The notes beneath the pieces are model-generated. The model ran no database searches and was not told the DNA's origin. It worked only from the letters and a program-made list of their open reading frames with translations. The position numbers were made by a program, and so were the translations under genes. From assembly GCA_022652985.1 (NCBI GenBank), contig JALCRY010000008.1, forward strand, positions 1-59,801: 59,801 bases of DNA, given 5' to 3'. Numbering within the stretch: the stretch's first letter is position 1; each line of letters starts with the position of its first letter. Positions 25,318 to 33,772 of the stretch are shown here, piece after piece. The stretch comes from Eubacteriaceae bacterium (GTDB lineage: Bacteria > Bacillota > Clostridia > Peptostreptococcales > Anaerovoracaceae).

Positions 25318-25639
25318 TGTGGTAAACGACATGCGTTCCCTTGCGGACAGTATCCAGGCGGTCTGCGATGCAATCGCATCAGATGAACCGCATGAAATGC
25401 CTCAAGCTGAAACGCCTGCCGCAGCGCCGGAGGAATCAGCGAAGAAAGCTGATAAGACCAAATCTGAGAAACAGCCGGAGATCACCCTTGAACAGGTGCG
25501 CGGCGTTCTTGCGGATAAGAGCCGCGGCGGTAAGACCGCAGAAGTCAGAGCCATCATTCAGAAATATGGCGCAGACAGACTCAGCGGCATAAGTCCGAAG
25601 GATTATCCGGCGGTGCTTGCCGATGCGGAGGCGCTGTAA
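25292..25639 (+). CDS. Phage replication-operon accessory protein
   Basis: A 115-residue protein. A helical N-terminus (SRVKLLLDVVNDMRSLADSI) is followed by an A/E/P/K-rich linker, then a compact C-terminal helical domain (LEQVRGVLADKSRGGKTAEV, then DRLSGISPKDYPAVL). Homologues in this operon position are sometimes carried in databases under unrelated names such as 'rrp5-like'; I would not trust such a name. The linker-plus-helical-domain layout suggests a DNA- or protein-binding adapter. The ATG at 25292 is 7 bases from GGAGG, better than 25286. Confidence 0.6.
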   Translation: MSRVKLLLDVVNDMRSLADSIQAVCDAIASDEPHEMPQAETPAAAPEESAKKADKTKSEKQPEITLEQVRGVLADKSRGGKTAEVRAIIQKYGADRLSGISPKDYPAVLADAEAL

Positions 25640-26778
25640 TGAGAAAACATTCCATCCTTTCTCCTTCCGGATCACACAGGTGGCTGAACTGTACGCCATC
25701 GGCGAGACTGGAGCAGGAATTTGATGACAATGAGTCGGATGCGGCAAAGGAGGGTACTGCGGCGCATGCTCTGTGTGAACATAAGTTGAAAAAAGCGCTG
25801 CGCATGAGGAGCAGGCGTCCGGTATCCGATTACGACTCCGATGAGATGGAGGAATGCTCCGATGCCTATGTGGATTTCATTATGGAGCAGGCAGAAGCCG
25901 TAAAGCAGTGCTGCAAAGACCCGATTATTCTGATCGAGCAGCATCTGGATTTCTCCTGTTATGTGCCGGACGGCTTTGGCACCGGGGACTGCATCATCAT
26001 CTCGGATGGGAAGCTGCACATCGTGGACTTCAAATACGGCATGGGCATCCTGGTCGAGGCGCAGGATAATCCACAGATGAAACTGTATGCTCTGGGCGCT
26101 CTGGAACTCTACGATGCCCTTTATGACATCAAGGAGGTATCCATGACCATCTTTCAGCCGAGGCGGGAAAACGTCAGCACATGGACAATCCCCGTGGAGG
26201 AACTGAAAGGCTGGGCGGAGAACGAGCTGAAGCCGAAAGCGCGTATGGCCTATAAAGGCGAGGGCGAATATCTCCCCGGAGAGTGGTGTACCTTCTGCCG
26301 CGCAGCGGTAAGGTGTCGTGCCAGAGCAGAAGAAAAGCTGAAGCTTGCGCAATCGGAGTTTCGTCTCCCGCCGCTTCTTACCGATGCGGAGATCGAAGAG
26401 ATTCTCGCCGTTCTTCCCGACCTTACAAAATGGGCGAATGAGATTACAGCATATGCCACTGATGTTGCCGTAAACCACGGCAAGGAGTGGGACGGATTCA
26501 AAGTGGTCGAAGGGCGCTCTGTACGTAAGTACCGGGACGAGGAGAAAGTCGCGGATGCCGCCATCGATGCGGGCTATAAGGACATCTACAGGAAGTCGCT
26601 CATTACGCTGACGGAAATGCAGAAGCTGATGGGCAAAGCAAAGTTTGAAGAGGTTCTCGGCGGTCTCATCTATAAACCGCCGGGCAAGCCGACACTTGTT
26701 CCGAAATCGGACAAACGTCCGGCTATGAATGTAACAAACGCCATGAACGAATTTAACGAAATCAAGGAGGATATGTAA
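25639..26778 (+). CDS. DUF2800 protein, Cas4/RecB-like PD-(D/E)XK nuclease
   Basis: A 379-residue protein. Nuclease residues are visible as GTGDCIIISDGKLHIVDFKY: the D of GTGD and the D-x-K of DFK fit PD-(D/E)XK motifs II and III. One Cys near the N-terminus (Cys18, in WLNC) and three after the nuclease core (WCTFC, then RC) match the spacing of the iron-sulfur clasp of Cas4/AddB. It probably works as a phage exonuclease in recombination or replication, next to the ssDNA-binding-like DUF2815 gene. The ATG overlaps the previous stop region (TAATG). Confidence 0.85.
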   Translation: MRKHSILSPSGSHRWLNCTPSARLEQEFDDNESDAAKEGTAAHALCEHKLKKALRMRSRRPVSDYDSDEMEECSDAYVDFIMEQAEAVKQCCKDPIILIEQHLDFSCYVPDGFGTGDCIIISDGKLHIVDFKYGMGILVEAQDNPQMKLYALGALELYDALYDIKEVSMTIFQPRRENVSTWTIPVEELKGWAENELKPKARMAYKGEGEYLPGEWCTFCRAAVRCRARAEEKLKLAQSEFRLPPLLTDAEIEEILAVLPDLTKWANEITAYATDVAVNHGKEWDGFKVVEGRSVRKYRDEEKVADAAIDAGYKDIYRKSLITLTEMQKLMGKAKFEEVLGGLIYKPPGKPTLVPKSDKRPAMNVTNAMNEFNEIKEDM

Positions 26779-26779
26779 A

Positions 26780-27331
26780 ATGGCAAACAATAACAGCAAG
26801 ACGAAGGTTATCACCGGTATCAACACGAGACTCTCTTATTTCCACGGCTGGGAGCCTGTATCCATCAACGGCGGCGCGGAGAAGTATTCCGTATCCGTTC
26901 TCATTCCGAAGGATGATGCCGCTACAGTAAACGCCATCAATGCGGCAATTGATGCCGCCATCGAGGAAGGCATCTCCAAGTTCGGCGGTAAGAAGCCCAA
27001 TAAAGCCGCTCTTAAGCTGCCTCTTCGTGACGGCGATGCGGAGCGTGATGATGAAGCCTATAAGGGGCATTACTTTATCAACGCCAACTCCAATACCGCG
27101 CCTCAGATAGTAGACAGGGCGGTCAAGCCGATTCTTGACAGGAGCGAAGTATACAGCGGCTGCTACGGCAGAGTATCGCTTAACTTTTATGCATTCAATT
27201 CAAATGGCAACAAGGGTATCGCCTGCGGTCTTGGAAACATTCAGAAAGTGCGAGATGGGGAGCCTCTCGGAGGCAGAACGAACGCTGCGGATGACTTCGC
27301 CACTCTTGATGACGATGATTTTCTGGCATAA
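26780..27331 (+). CDS. DUF2815 protein, probable ssDNA-binding protein
   Basis: A 183-residue protein with the DUF2815 pattern: TGINTRLSYFHGWEP, VSVLIPKDD, GHYFINANS and SGCYGRVSLNFYAF. The fold is predicted beta-rich like OB-fold proteins, and the acidic C-terminal tip (DDDDFLA) recalls the partner-binding tail of SSB. Its constant pairing with DUF2800 and family A polymerase supports a role at the phage replication fork. It starts 2 bases after the DUF2800 stop, after AAGGAGGATATGTAAA. Confidence 0.85.
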   Translation: MANNNSKTKVITGINTRLSYFHGWEPVSINGGAEKYSVSVLIPKDDAATVNAINAAIDAAIEEGISKFGGKKPNKAALKLPLRDGDAERDDEAYKGHYFINANSNTAPQIVDRAVKPILDRSEVYSGCYGRVSLNFYAFNSNGNKGIACGLGNIQKVRDGEPLGGRTNAADDFATLDDDDFLA

Positions 27332-27345
27332 GGAGGGCGTGAACT

Positions 27346-27516
27346 ATGACAACATATCAGAGTTTTATGCTCTCGACCTGCTTCGGTGTCGCAACGGGGA
27401 TCGTGATTGCCGGATGGTTCTTTATCATTAAGGACTGGATCGAAAAGATCAAAGAAAAATGCCGTAAGCGTAAAGATGCGCAAAAGACTGAAGCGGAAAC
27501 CACAATCGAAGAGTGA
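27346..27516 (+). CDS. Small single-pass membrane protein
   Basis: A 56-residue protein starting MTTYQSFMLSTCFGVAT. One hydrophobic helix spans about residues 13-30 (FGVATGIVIAGWFFII), followed by a strongly basic then acidic tail. AAGGAGGGCGTGAACT is a good ribosome site. It lies in the gap between DUF2815 and the polymerase. Function unknown; membrane tethering of replication or superinfection exclusion are possible. Confidence 0.65.
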   Translation: MTTYQSFMLSTCFGVATGIVIAGWFFIIKDWIEKIKEKCRKRKDAQKTEAETTIEE

Positions 27517-27525
27517 CAGTGTACG

Positions 27526-27548
27526 GGCGGCGGGGCAACCTTGCCGCC
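27526..27548 (+). promoter_or_regulatory. Intercistronic hairpin before the polymerase gene
   Basis: GGCGGC (27526-27531) pairs with GCCGCC (27543-27548). Flanks (TACGGGCGGC before, GCCGCCTGGTTTTATAAGGAGG after) are nearly the same as at 11121-11167, so this is a repeated module combining a stem and a ribosome site. Confidence 0.55.
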
Positions 27549-27568
27549 TGGTTTTATAAGGAGGCTTT

Positions 27569-29557
27569 ATGAAAAACATTGAAATTGATATTGAGACATA
27601 TTCCTCCGTCAGTCTACAGAAATGCGGTGTGTACAAATACGCTGAAAGCGCTGATTTTGAGATTCTGCTGTTCGAATACAGCATAGATGGCGGCGAGGCG
27701 CGGACTATTGACCTTGCCTGCGGAGAAGAGATTCCGGCGGATATCATTGACGCGCTGACGGATGGCAAAGTGACCAAGTGGGCGTTTAATGCGCAGTTTG
27801 AGCGTGTCTGCCTTTCCAGGCATCTTGCGGATAAGGGCATGAGCCTTGACACGTTCCATGATAACCATCCTCTTTCAAGTGAGTGCACAAGGTTTCTCAG
27901 TCCTGAGTCCTGGCGGTGTTCGATGGTGTGGTCTGCCTATATGGGACTTCCTCTCTCCCTGGAAGGGGTCGGCGCGGTGCTGGGTCTTGAAAAACAGAAG
28001 CTGACGGAAGGCAAAGAACTGATCCGTTATTTCTCTATGCCATGCAGCCCGACAAAGTCGAACGGCGGACGCACACGAAACTTGCCGGAGCATGACATGG
28101 AAAAGTGGCAGAGGTACAAGGCGTATAACATTCGGGACGTGGAAACGGAAATGCAGATACAAAAGAAGCTGTCAAAATTTCCCGTGTCGGAAGAAATATG
28201 GGAGGAATACCACATCGATCAGGAAATCAATGACAGGGGCATCCGCGTGGATATGCCGCTTGTAAAGCAGGCAATCGCCATAGATGAATTGTCCCGCAAA
28301 AGGCTAACGGCTGCCATGAAGGATATTACCGACCTCGATAATCCGAACAGCGTGGCGCAGATGAAATCATGGCTTTCAGATAACGGGCTTAAGATAGATA
28401 CGCTCGGCAAAAAAGCCGTGGCTGCATTGATCGAAGAAACAGACGGAGACGTTTCTGAAGCGCTGTCTCTCCGTCAGCAGCTTGCCAAATCATCGGTGAA
28501 AAAGTATCAGGCAATGCAGAATGCCGCCTGCCGGGACAACAGATGCAGAGGAATGTTCCAGTTTTACGGAGCCAACCGGACAGGACGCTTTGCCGGAAGA
28601 CTCGTGCAGCTGCAGAATCTTCCGCAGAATCATATGGAGGATCTCGCCAATGCGAGGGCGCTTGTAAGGGATGGAAACTTTGATGCTCTGGATATGCTTT
28701 ATGATGATATCCCTGATACGCTCTCCCAGCTGATTCGTACCGCATTTATTCCGGCTGACGAGAAGAAGTTTTATGTGGCGGATTTCTCCGCAATTGAGGC
28801 AAGAGTCATCGCCTGGTTTGCCGGAGAGGACTGGCGGACACAGGTCTTTAAGGATGGCGGCGATATCTACTGCGCGTCCGCAAGCCGGATGTTCAAGGTG
28901 CCTGTTGAGAAGCATGGCATCAACAGTCATCTCCGGCAGAAAGGCAAGATTGCGGAACTCGCTCTCGGATACGGCGGCTCAGTCGGCGCTTTAAAAGCGA
29001 TGGGCGCTCTTGAGATGGGGCTTGCTGAAGAGGAACTGCAGCCGCTTGTTGATGCCTGGCGGCAGTCGAATCCGAATATCGTCCGGTTCTGGTGGGAGGT
29101 TGATTCCGCAGTGAAAAAAGCAGTAAGGGAAAAAACTGTCCAGACCGTGAAAGGGATAAGGTTCACTTGCAGGAGCGGTATGCTTTTTATCACACTTCCG
29201 TCCGGAAGAAATCTTGCATATGTTAAGCCGCGTATCGGGGAGAACCGCTTCGGCGGGGAAGCTGTCACTTACGAGGGTGTGGGAAGTACGAAGAAATGGG
29301 AACGGCTCGAAAGTTACGGTCCGAAGTTCGTGGAAAACATCGTCCAGGCAACCTCGCGCGACATCCTGATGAATTCCATGAAGACGCTAAGGCACTGCAG
29401 CATTGTGGCTCATGTGCATGACGAGATCATCATAGAGGCAGATCCGGCGGTTTCGCTTGATGCGGTATGCGAACAGATGGGAAGAGTGCCGTCATGGGCT
29501 TCGGGACTGATCCTCAGAGCTGACGGGTACACCTGTGATTTCTATCAGAAAGATTAA
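27569..29557 (+). CDS. Phage family A DNA polymerase with 3'-5' exonuclease
   Basis: A 662-residue replicative polymerase. The exonuclease part keeps EIDIETYSS (motif Exo I D-x-E) and YNIRDVETE (Exo III). The polymerase part has motif A DFSAIEARV, a motif B segment near HLRQKGKIAELALGYGG, and motif C HVHDE. No 5'-nuclease domain, as usual for phage enzymes of the DUF2815 group. It copies the phage genome. In related phages it is followed by VapE-type primase, VRR-NUC and SNF2 genes; here the recombinases follow instead. Confidence 0.95.
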   Translation: MKNIEIDIETYSSVSLQKCGVYKYAESADFEILLFEYSIDGGEARTIDLACGEEIPADIIDALTDGKVTKWAFNAQFERVCLSRHLADKGMSLDTFHDNHPLSSECTRFLSPESWRCSMVWSAYMGLPLSLEGVGAVLGLEKQKLTEGKELIRYFSMPCSPTKSNGGRTRNLPEHDMEKWQRYKAYNIRDVETEMQIQKKLSKFPVSEEIWEEYHIDQEINDRGIRVDMPLVKQAIAIDELSRKRLTAAMKDITDLDNPNSVAQMKSWLSDNGLKIDTLGKKAVAALIEETDGDVSEALSLRQQLAKSSVKKYQAMQNAACRDNRCRGMFQFYGANRTGRFAGRLVQLQNLPQNHMEDLANARALVRDGNFDALDMLYDDIPDTLSQLIRTAFIPADEKKFYVADFSAIEARVIAWFAGEDWRTQVFKDGGDIYCASASRMFKVPVEKHGINSHLRQKGKIAELALGYGGSVGALKAMGALEMGLAEEELQPLVDAWRQSNPNIVRFWWEVDSAVKKAVREKTVQTVKGIRFTCRSGMLFITLPSGRNLAYVKPRIGENRFGGEAVTYEGVGSTKKWERLESYGPKFVENIVQATSRDILMNSMKTLRHCSIVAHVHDEIIIEADPAVSLDAVCEQMGRVPSWASGLILRADGYTCDFYQKD

Positions 29558-29564
29558 CTGTAAA

Positions 29565-29600
29565 CGTCAGATTTCACCTTCTGCCGGGGCTACCCTGTAG
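29565..29600 (+). ncRNA. Conserved leader element, copy B
   Basis: CGTCAGATTTCACC..., then GGGGCTACCCTGTAG, aligning with the element at 25024-25060. It is in the leader of the 70-residue gene at 29614. The hairpin CTACcctGTAG is immediately 5' of the ribosome site AGGAGG, so it could gate translation. Confidence 0.5.
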
Positions 29601-29613
29601 GAGGTGTTTTTTT

Positions 29614-29826
29614 ATGAATATCACACAGGTTGACGGAAATATCGTGACGGAGAGACTCCCTGTCCCGACAGAAGCTGAGATGCAGAACGAATATGACTAC
29701 ATTCTTGCGGAGAAACTCACCGGAAAGCTTCTTGAAAAAGGACTTGTTTCAAAGGATGAGCACGATGAAATCATGCGGAAAAACAGGGAAACTTTCAAGC
29801 CGTTTATTAGTAGAATCTCCGCATAA
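29614..29826 (+). CDS. Small SHOCT-like protein preceding the recombinases
   Basis: A 70-residue protein. The second half (YDYILAEKLTGKLLEKGLVS, then KDEHDEIMRKNRETF) has the short paired-helix look of SHOCT domains. Proteins like this sit directly before serine recombinases in many Firmicutes elements. A role as recombination directionality factor is conceivable, but I see only position in its favour. The leader contains the conserved element above. Confidence 0.65.
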   Translation: MNITQVDGNIVTERLPVPTEAEMQNEYDYILAEKLTGKLLEKGLVSKDEHDEIMRKNRETFKPFISRISA

Positions 29827-29830
29827 ATGA

Positions 29831-29868
29831 CTTGCTATATTCCCGCAGTAGAGTGATGTATATGATAC
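29831..29868 (+). promoter_or_regulatory. Phage promoter-like repeat, copy 3
   Basis: CTTGCTAT, 11 bases, AGAGTGATGTATATGATAC. TTGCTA (29832-29837) is 17 bases from GATGTA (29855-29860). It precedes the three recombinase genes and would make them an independent unit. Confidence 0.58.
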
Positions 29869-29890
29869 TCAAAGTCAGGGAGGTGAGACG

Positions 29891-31435
29891 ATGAAAAAGA
29901 TAACAAAGATTGAAGCCGCCGGAAAGCGGGAAAACAGAAAACTTCGTGTAGCCGCTTATGCCAGAGTGTCCACAGGTTCAGATGAACAGCTGATGAGCCT
30001 TGAAGCTCAGAAAGAGCATTATGAGGAGTACATCAGGGCAAATTCAAAGTGGGAGTATGCTGGGCTTTATTATGATGAGGGAATATCCGGAACGAAGATG
30101 GCAAGACGCGAAGGACTGCTCCGGATGCTTGCTGACTGCGAAGCCGGGAAGATTGACTACATCATTGTGAAGTCCATCAGCCGGTTCTCAAGAAACACGC
30201 TTGAAAGTGTGGAGACGGTCAGAAAACTCTGTGGGATGGGCATCTATATTTACTTCGAGAAGGAGAATATCGATACCGGAAAGATGGAGGGAGAACTGCT
30301 TCTTTCCATCCTTTCGGGTCTTGCTGAAAACGAGTCGAGATCCACATCGCAGAATGTGGTCTGGGGGATTCAGAAGCGCTTTGCAGAAGGAACTTTCAAG
30401 CTTTCCTCCGTACCGTACGGATACACACTTAAGGACGGAGAACTGTTCATAAATGAACCGGAAGCTGAGATTATCAGATGGATATTTGACGGGGTGCTTT
30501 CAGGAAACTCAACAACGAAGCTGGCAACGGCACTTACGAAAAAAGGTGTTCTACCGGCGCGAGGCAAGAAGTGGTATGCATCGACCATAAGACAGATGAT
30601 CAGAAACGAAAAATACGTCGGTGATGTTCTTTTGCAGAAAACCTACACCGATGACAGTTTCAACCGGCACATGAATAACGGAGAACGCAACCGGTACCTG
30701 ATAGCGGATCATCATGATCCGATAGTAAGCAGGGAGGTTTTCAAGGCGGCAAATGCAGTAATCGATGCAAATGCAGCCGAGAAGAACATCGTAAAAGGAA
30801 CCGGAGTCTACAGCAGACGCTATATTCTTTCCGGACGGATTATCTGCGGTGAGTGCGGCGGAAAATGGAAACGCAGGATCATCAACGGTGCGCCTCATTA
30901 CGTATGCGGGAAGCACATCGATGATAAGGAGGCCTGCGGGCAGCTTGCCATAAGGGCGGTATCGCTTGAGGCAGCATTCACAACTATGATGAACAAACTG
31001 ACTTTTGCGAGGAAGGAAATTCTTCTTCCGCTTCAGGGAAGCTTAACCCTTTCGGGAGACGAAGATACTCTTGAACGGATCATCAGACTTGATGAAGAAC
31101 TTTCCGGTATCACGGAGAGAAAGCAGCGTGTGAACAGCTTTTACAGCAAAGGACTTCTTGATGCGGCGGTTTATGCAGAGGAGACGGACAGCATCCTGAA
31201 GATGGAACAGGAACTGATCACCGAACGGGAAGCGCTTACAAAGGATACAGAGGGCGGGACGGAAAGAAAGAAGGCACTGACCTTGCTTCTTAAGTACACA
31301 CAGAAGGGAATCATGCAGACGGAATACCGCGAGGAACTTCTCGATGAGCATGTTGACCGCGTTATCATCTACAGCAGGACGGAAGCCGGATTTGTCATGA
31401 AATGCGGACCGGAGTTCCGGGAAAGGATGGAATAA
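29891..31435 (+). CDS. Large serine recombinase 1
   Basis: A 514-residue site-specific recombinase. The resolvase-type catalytic domain starts near residue 18 (RVAAYARVSTGS, catalytic Ser27) and includes DEGISGTKM and the conserved SRFSRNT. The recombinase domain follows (about 175-290). A zinc ribbon has CGECGGKW, then CGKHIDDKEAC. The C-terminus is a coiled coil (about 390-460). It probably catalyses prophage integration or excision together with the other two. It ends with TAATG, overlapping the next start. Confidence 0.95.
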   Translation: MKKITKIEAAGKRENRKLRVAAYARVSTGSDEQLMSLEAQKEHYEEYIRANSKWEYAGLYYDEGISGTKMARREGLLRMLADCEAGKIDYIIVKSISRFSRNTLESVETVRKLCGMGIYIYFEKENIDTGKMEGELLLSILSGLAENESRSTSQNVVWGIQKRFAEGTFKLSSVPYGYTLKDGELFINEPEAEIIRWIFDGVLSGNSTTKLATALTKKGVLPARGKKWYASTIRQMIRNEKYVGDVLLQKTYTDDSFNRHMNNGERNRYLIADHHDPIVSREVFKAANAVIDANAAEKNIVKGTGVYSRRYILSGRIICGECGGKWKRRIINGAPHYVCGKHIDDKEACGQLAIRAVSLEAAFTTMMNKLTFARKEILLPLQGSLTLSGDEDTLERIIRLDEELSGITERKQRVNSFYSKGLLDAAVYAEETDSILKMEQELITEREALTKDTEGGTERKKALTLLLKYTQKGIMQTEYREELLDEHVDRVIIYSRTEAGFVMKCGPEFRERME

Positions 31436-31854
31436 TGGAACATACACCATACGGATACAGAGTGGAGAACGGGAAAGCCGTAATCAACGAGGCTGAGGCT
31501 GAGCAGGTGAGAACACTTTACGCGGGATACCTTCTCGGACTTTCTCTGAAGGCTGCGGCAGACCTTGCCGGAATAAAGGCAATGCACTGCCAGGCAAAGC
31601 GTATTATGCAGAACAGAAAGTACCTCGGAACGGAAGTCTACCCGCAGCTGATTGATGAGGAAACCTTCAATGCGGCACAGGAGGAACGGCTCCGCAGGGA
31701 AAAAGCTCTCGGACGTGATAACAGAGCGAAGAAGATTAAGCCGGTTCCAAAGATTCTTACGGAGTTTACGCTCGGGAATGTTACAAAGAAGTATGTGCAT
31801 CCTGTCAAACAGGCTGAATATGCATATGGGAGAATAAAGGAGGCGAAGAGATGA
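31435..31854 (+). CDS. Recombinase-domain-only protein (no catalytic domain)
   Basis: A 139-residue protein. [20 protein letters not shown] matches the start of the 'Recombinase' DNA-binding domain of large serine recombinases, and [20 protein letters not shown] matches its end. There is no catalytic Ser domain and no zinc ribbon. It is translationally coupled on both sides (TAATG and ATGAG overlaps), so it is not debris. It may bind att sites as an accessory or directionality protein. Such a short middle gene between two full recombinases recurs in Clostridia prophages. Confidence 0.85.
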   Translation: MEHTPYGYRVENGKAVINEAEAEQVRTLYAGYLLGLSLKAAADLAGIKAMHCQAKRIMQNRKYLGTEVYPQLIDEETFNAAQEERLRREKALGRDNRAKKIKPVPKILTEFTLGNVTKKYVHPVKQAEYAYGRIKEAKR

Positions 31855-33419
31855 GTTCACTTGCCCAGAACGTGACGGTCATTCCGGCAAGGAAAAAGGT
31901 CGGAACACAGGCACCGTCGGCAGCAGTACAGAAAACAAGGGTGGCAGCCTACTGCCGCGTATCGACGGAATATGAGGAACAGGAATCAAGCTACGAGATG
32001 CAGGTCGACCATTATACAACATTTATCAACGCCAATCCGGCGTGGGAGTTTGCCGGAGTGTATGCGGATGACGGAATCTCCGGAACGAACACCAGAAAGC
32101 GTGACGAGTTCAACCGCATGATTGAGGACTGCAAGGCCGGAAAGATTGACCGGATTCTTACGAAATCAATCAGCCGTTTTTCAAGGAACACCGTGGACTG
32201 CCTTAAGTACACAAGAGAACTTAAGGCAATGAACATAGCGGTATTCTTCGAAAAGGAGAACATAGACACGCTTGATGCGAAGGGCGAGGTGCTGATGACA
32301 ATTATGGCAGCCCTTGCCCAGCAGGAATCGGAGTCACTTTCCGCAAATGTCCGCCTTGGTATCCAGTACCGGAACCAGAAAGGAAAGGTTCAGGTTAATC
32401 ACAACCGCTTTCTTGGGTATACAAAGGACGAGGACGGAAAACTCGTTATTGTTCCAGAAGAGGCAGAAATCGTAAGAAGGATCTACACGGAATACCTTGA
32501 AGGAAAAAGCCTTCTTACCATCCGCCGGGGACTTGAAGCGGACGGAATCAGGAACGGGGCCGGAAACCTGCGCTGGCATGAGTCGAACCTCAAGCAGATC
32601 CTCACGAATGAAAAGTATATTGGGGATGCGCTTCTGCAGAAAACCTACACGGTCAGTATCCTCGAAAAGAAACGCGAGAAGAACAATGGCGTCCTGCCGA
32701 AGTATTATGTAGAGGGCTGTCACGAAGCCATTATCGACAAGACGGTGTTCCTGAAGGTCAGAGAGGAAATGACCAGGAGGGCAAACCTTAGCACTGGAGA
32801 CAAGAAACGAGTCTACAGCGGAAAGTATGCGCTTTCAAGCATCGTGTACTGTTCACATTGCGGAGACATCTACCGCAGGATCAAATGGAACAACCGGGGT
32901 TGCAAATCCACGGTATGGAGATGCGTAAGCCGCGTTGAAGCTGGGGGACCGGAATGCACCGCAAGAACCGTGAAAGAGGAAGACCTTCAGGCAGCGGTTG
33001 TTGAAGCAGTCAATAAAGCATATGCCGGGCGGGAAGGCTTCATGGAGATGTTGCTTGCTAACATCGAATCGGTTATAAGCGGCGGAATCGAAGACCGGCT
33101 TAAGGATGTCAGCGAACGGGTCCGTACAAAACAAGCAGAGCTTCTGGAAGCCGGACGGGATGAAGAGACGGTAAAGCAGATCAGTGAAGAAATCACAGTC
33201 CTTCAGGACGAACGGCAGGATATCCTGACTGAATCGGCGCTTAAGCAGGATTACAGGGAACGCATGGAGGACATGGTTGCCTTCCTGAACGGGCAGACTG
33301 AAGCGGTGACGGAATATTCCGAAATCCTTACCAGAAGATTGATTGAGAAGATAACGGTTTATGATGAAACGATGACGGTCGAATTCAAATCCGGACTGGA
33401 GATTGACATCGAAGCATAA
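31851..33419 (+). CDS. Large serine recombinase 2
   Basis: A 522-residue serine recombinase. Catalytic Ser39 lies in [13 protein letters not shown], with DDGISGTN and [13 protein letters not shown] following. The recombinase domain is about 180-300 ([12 protein letters not shown] to [11 protein letters not shown]). Zinc-ribbon cysteines are CSHC, WRC and ECT. A long coiled coil runs about 420-490. It is clearly divergent from recombinase 1, so the two are not a recent duplication. The pair may form a heteromeric integrase. It is followed by a strong terminator. Confidence 0.95.
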   Translation: MSSLAQNVTVIPARKKVGTQAPSAAVQKTRVAAYCRVSTEYEEQESSYEMQVDHYTTFINANPAWEFAGVYADDGISGTNTRKRDEFNRMIEDCKAGKIDRILTKSISRFSRNTVDCLKYTRELKAMNIAVFFEKENIDTLDAKGEVLMTIMAALAQQESESLSANVRLGIQYRNQKGKVQVNHNRFLGYTKDEDGKLVIVPEEAEIVRRIYTEYLEGKSLLTIRRGLEADGIRNGAGNLRWHESNLKQILTNEKYIGDALLQKTYTVSILEKKREKNNGVLPKYYVEGCHEAIIDKTVFLKVREEMTRRANLSTGDKKRVYSGKYALSSIVYCSHCGDIYRRIKWNNRGCKSTVWRCVSRVEAGGPECTARTVKEEDLQAAVVEAVNKAYAGREGFMEMLLANIESVISGGIEDRLKDVSERVRTKQAELLEAGRDEETVKQISEEITVLQDERQDILTESALKQDYRERMEDMVAFLNGQTEAVTEYSEILTRRLIEKITVYDETMTVEFKSGLEIDIEA

Positions 33420-33435
33420 AAATGACTGATTACTT

Positions 33436-33474
33436 GGCATTCCCTGTGAAATTTTGCGGGGAGTGCCTTTTTTG
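33436..33474 (+). terminator. Terminator of the recombinase operon
   Basis: GGCATTCCC (33436-33444) pairs with GGGGAGTGCC (33458-33467), followed by TTTTTT. Confidence 0.9.
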
Positions 33475-33550
33475 TTGTAGATTTTCCCTCAAAACAGATG
33501 TATAATTAGTTGTACTATTTGTGAAACAAATTACCAGCGAGGAAAAGAGT

Positions 33551-33772
33551 ATGGTAAAGAACAATATTGAAGTTGATGTTAAAGTAAAATGCATAGAGAA
33601 CGGAACAACGCAAGCACAGCTCGCAGAGGACATCGGAACAACGAGATCCTATGTGAACCGTATCATCAAAGGCGAGAATGGCGTAGTGAATAAGACCTTT
33701 GTGCAGATGATGGAAGGGCTTGGGTATGATATTGAAATAAATTATGTGAAAAGAGAGAGGAATGCACAATGA
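33551..33772 (+). CDS. HTH (XRE-like) regulator of the cargo module
   Basis: A 73-residue protein. ENGTTQAQLAEDIGTTRSYV followed by NRIIKGENG is a Cro/CI-type helix-turn-helix. It ends in a short strand (GYDIEINYVK). The ATG at 33551 follows GAGGAAAAGAGT. A TG-extended TATAAT (33499-33506 region) lies upstream. The stop overlaps the nuclease start (ATGA), so the two are coupled. Likely role: repressor of the module, similar to control proteins of restriction systems. Confidence 0.8.
   Translation: MVKNNIEVDVKVKCIENGTTQAQLAEDIGTTRSYVNRIIKGENGVVNKTFVQMMEGLGYDIEINYVKRERNAQ

Noticed and set aside
25672..26826. A 384-codon minus-strand protein
   Set aside because: Antisense shadow of the DUF2800 gene; composition is that of a reversed coding strand.
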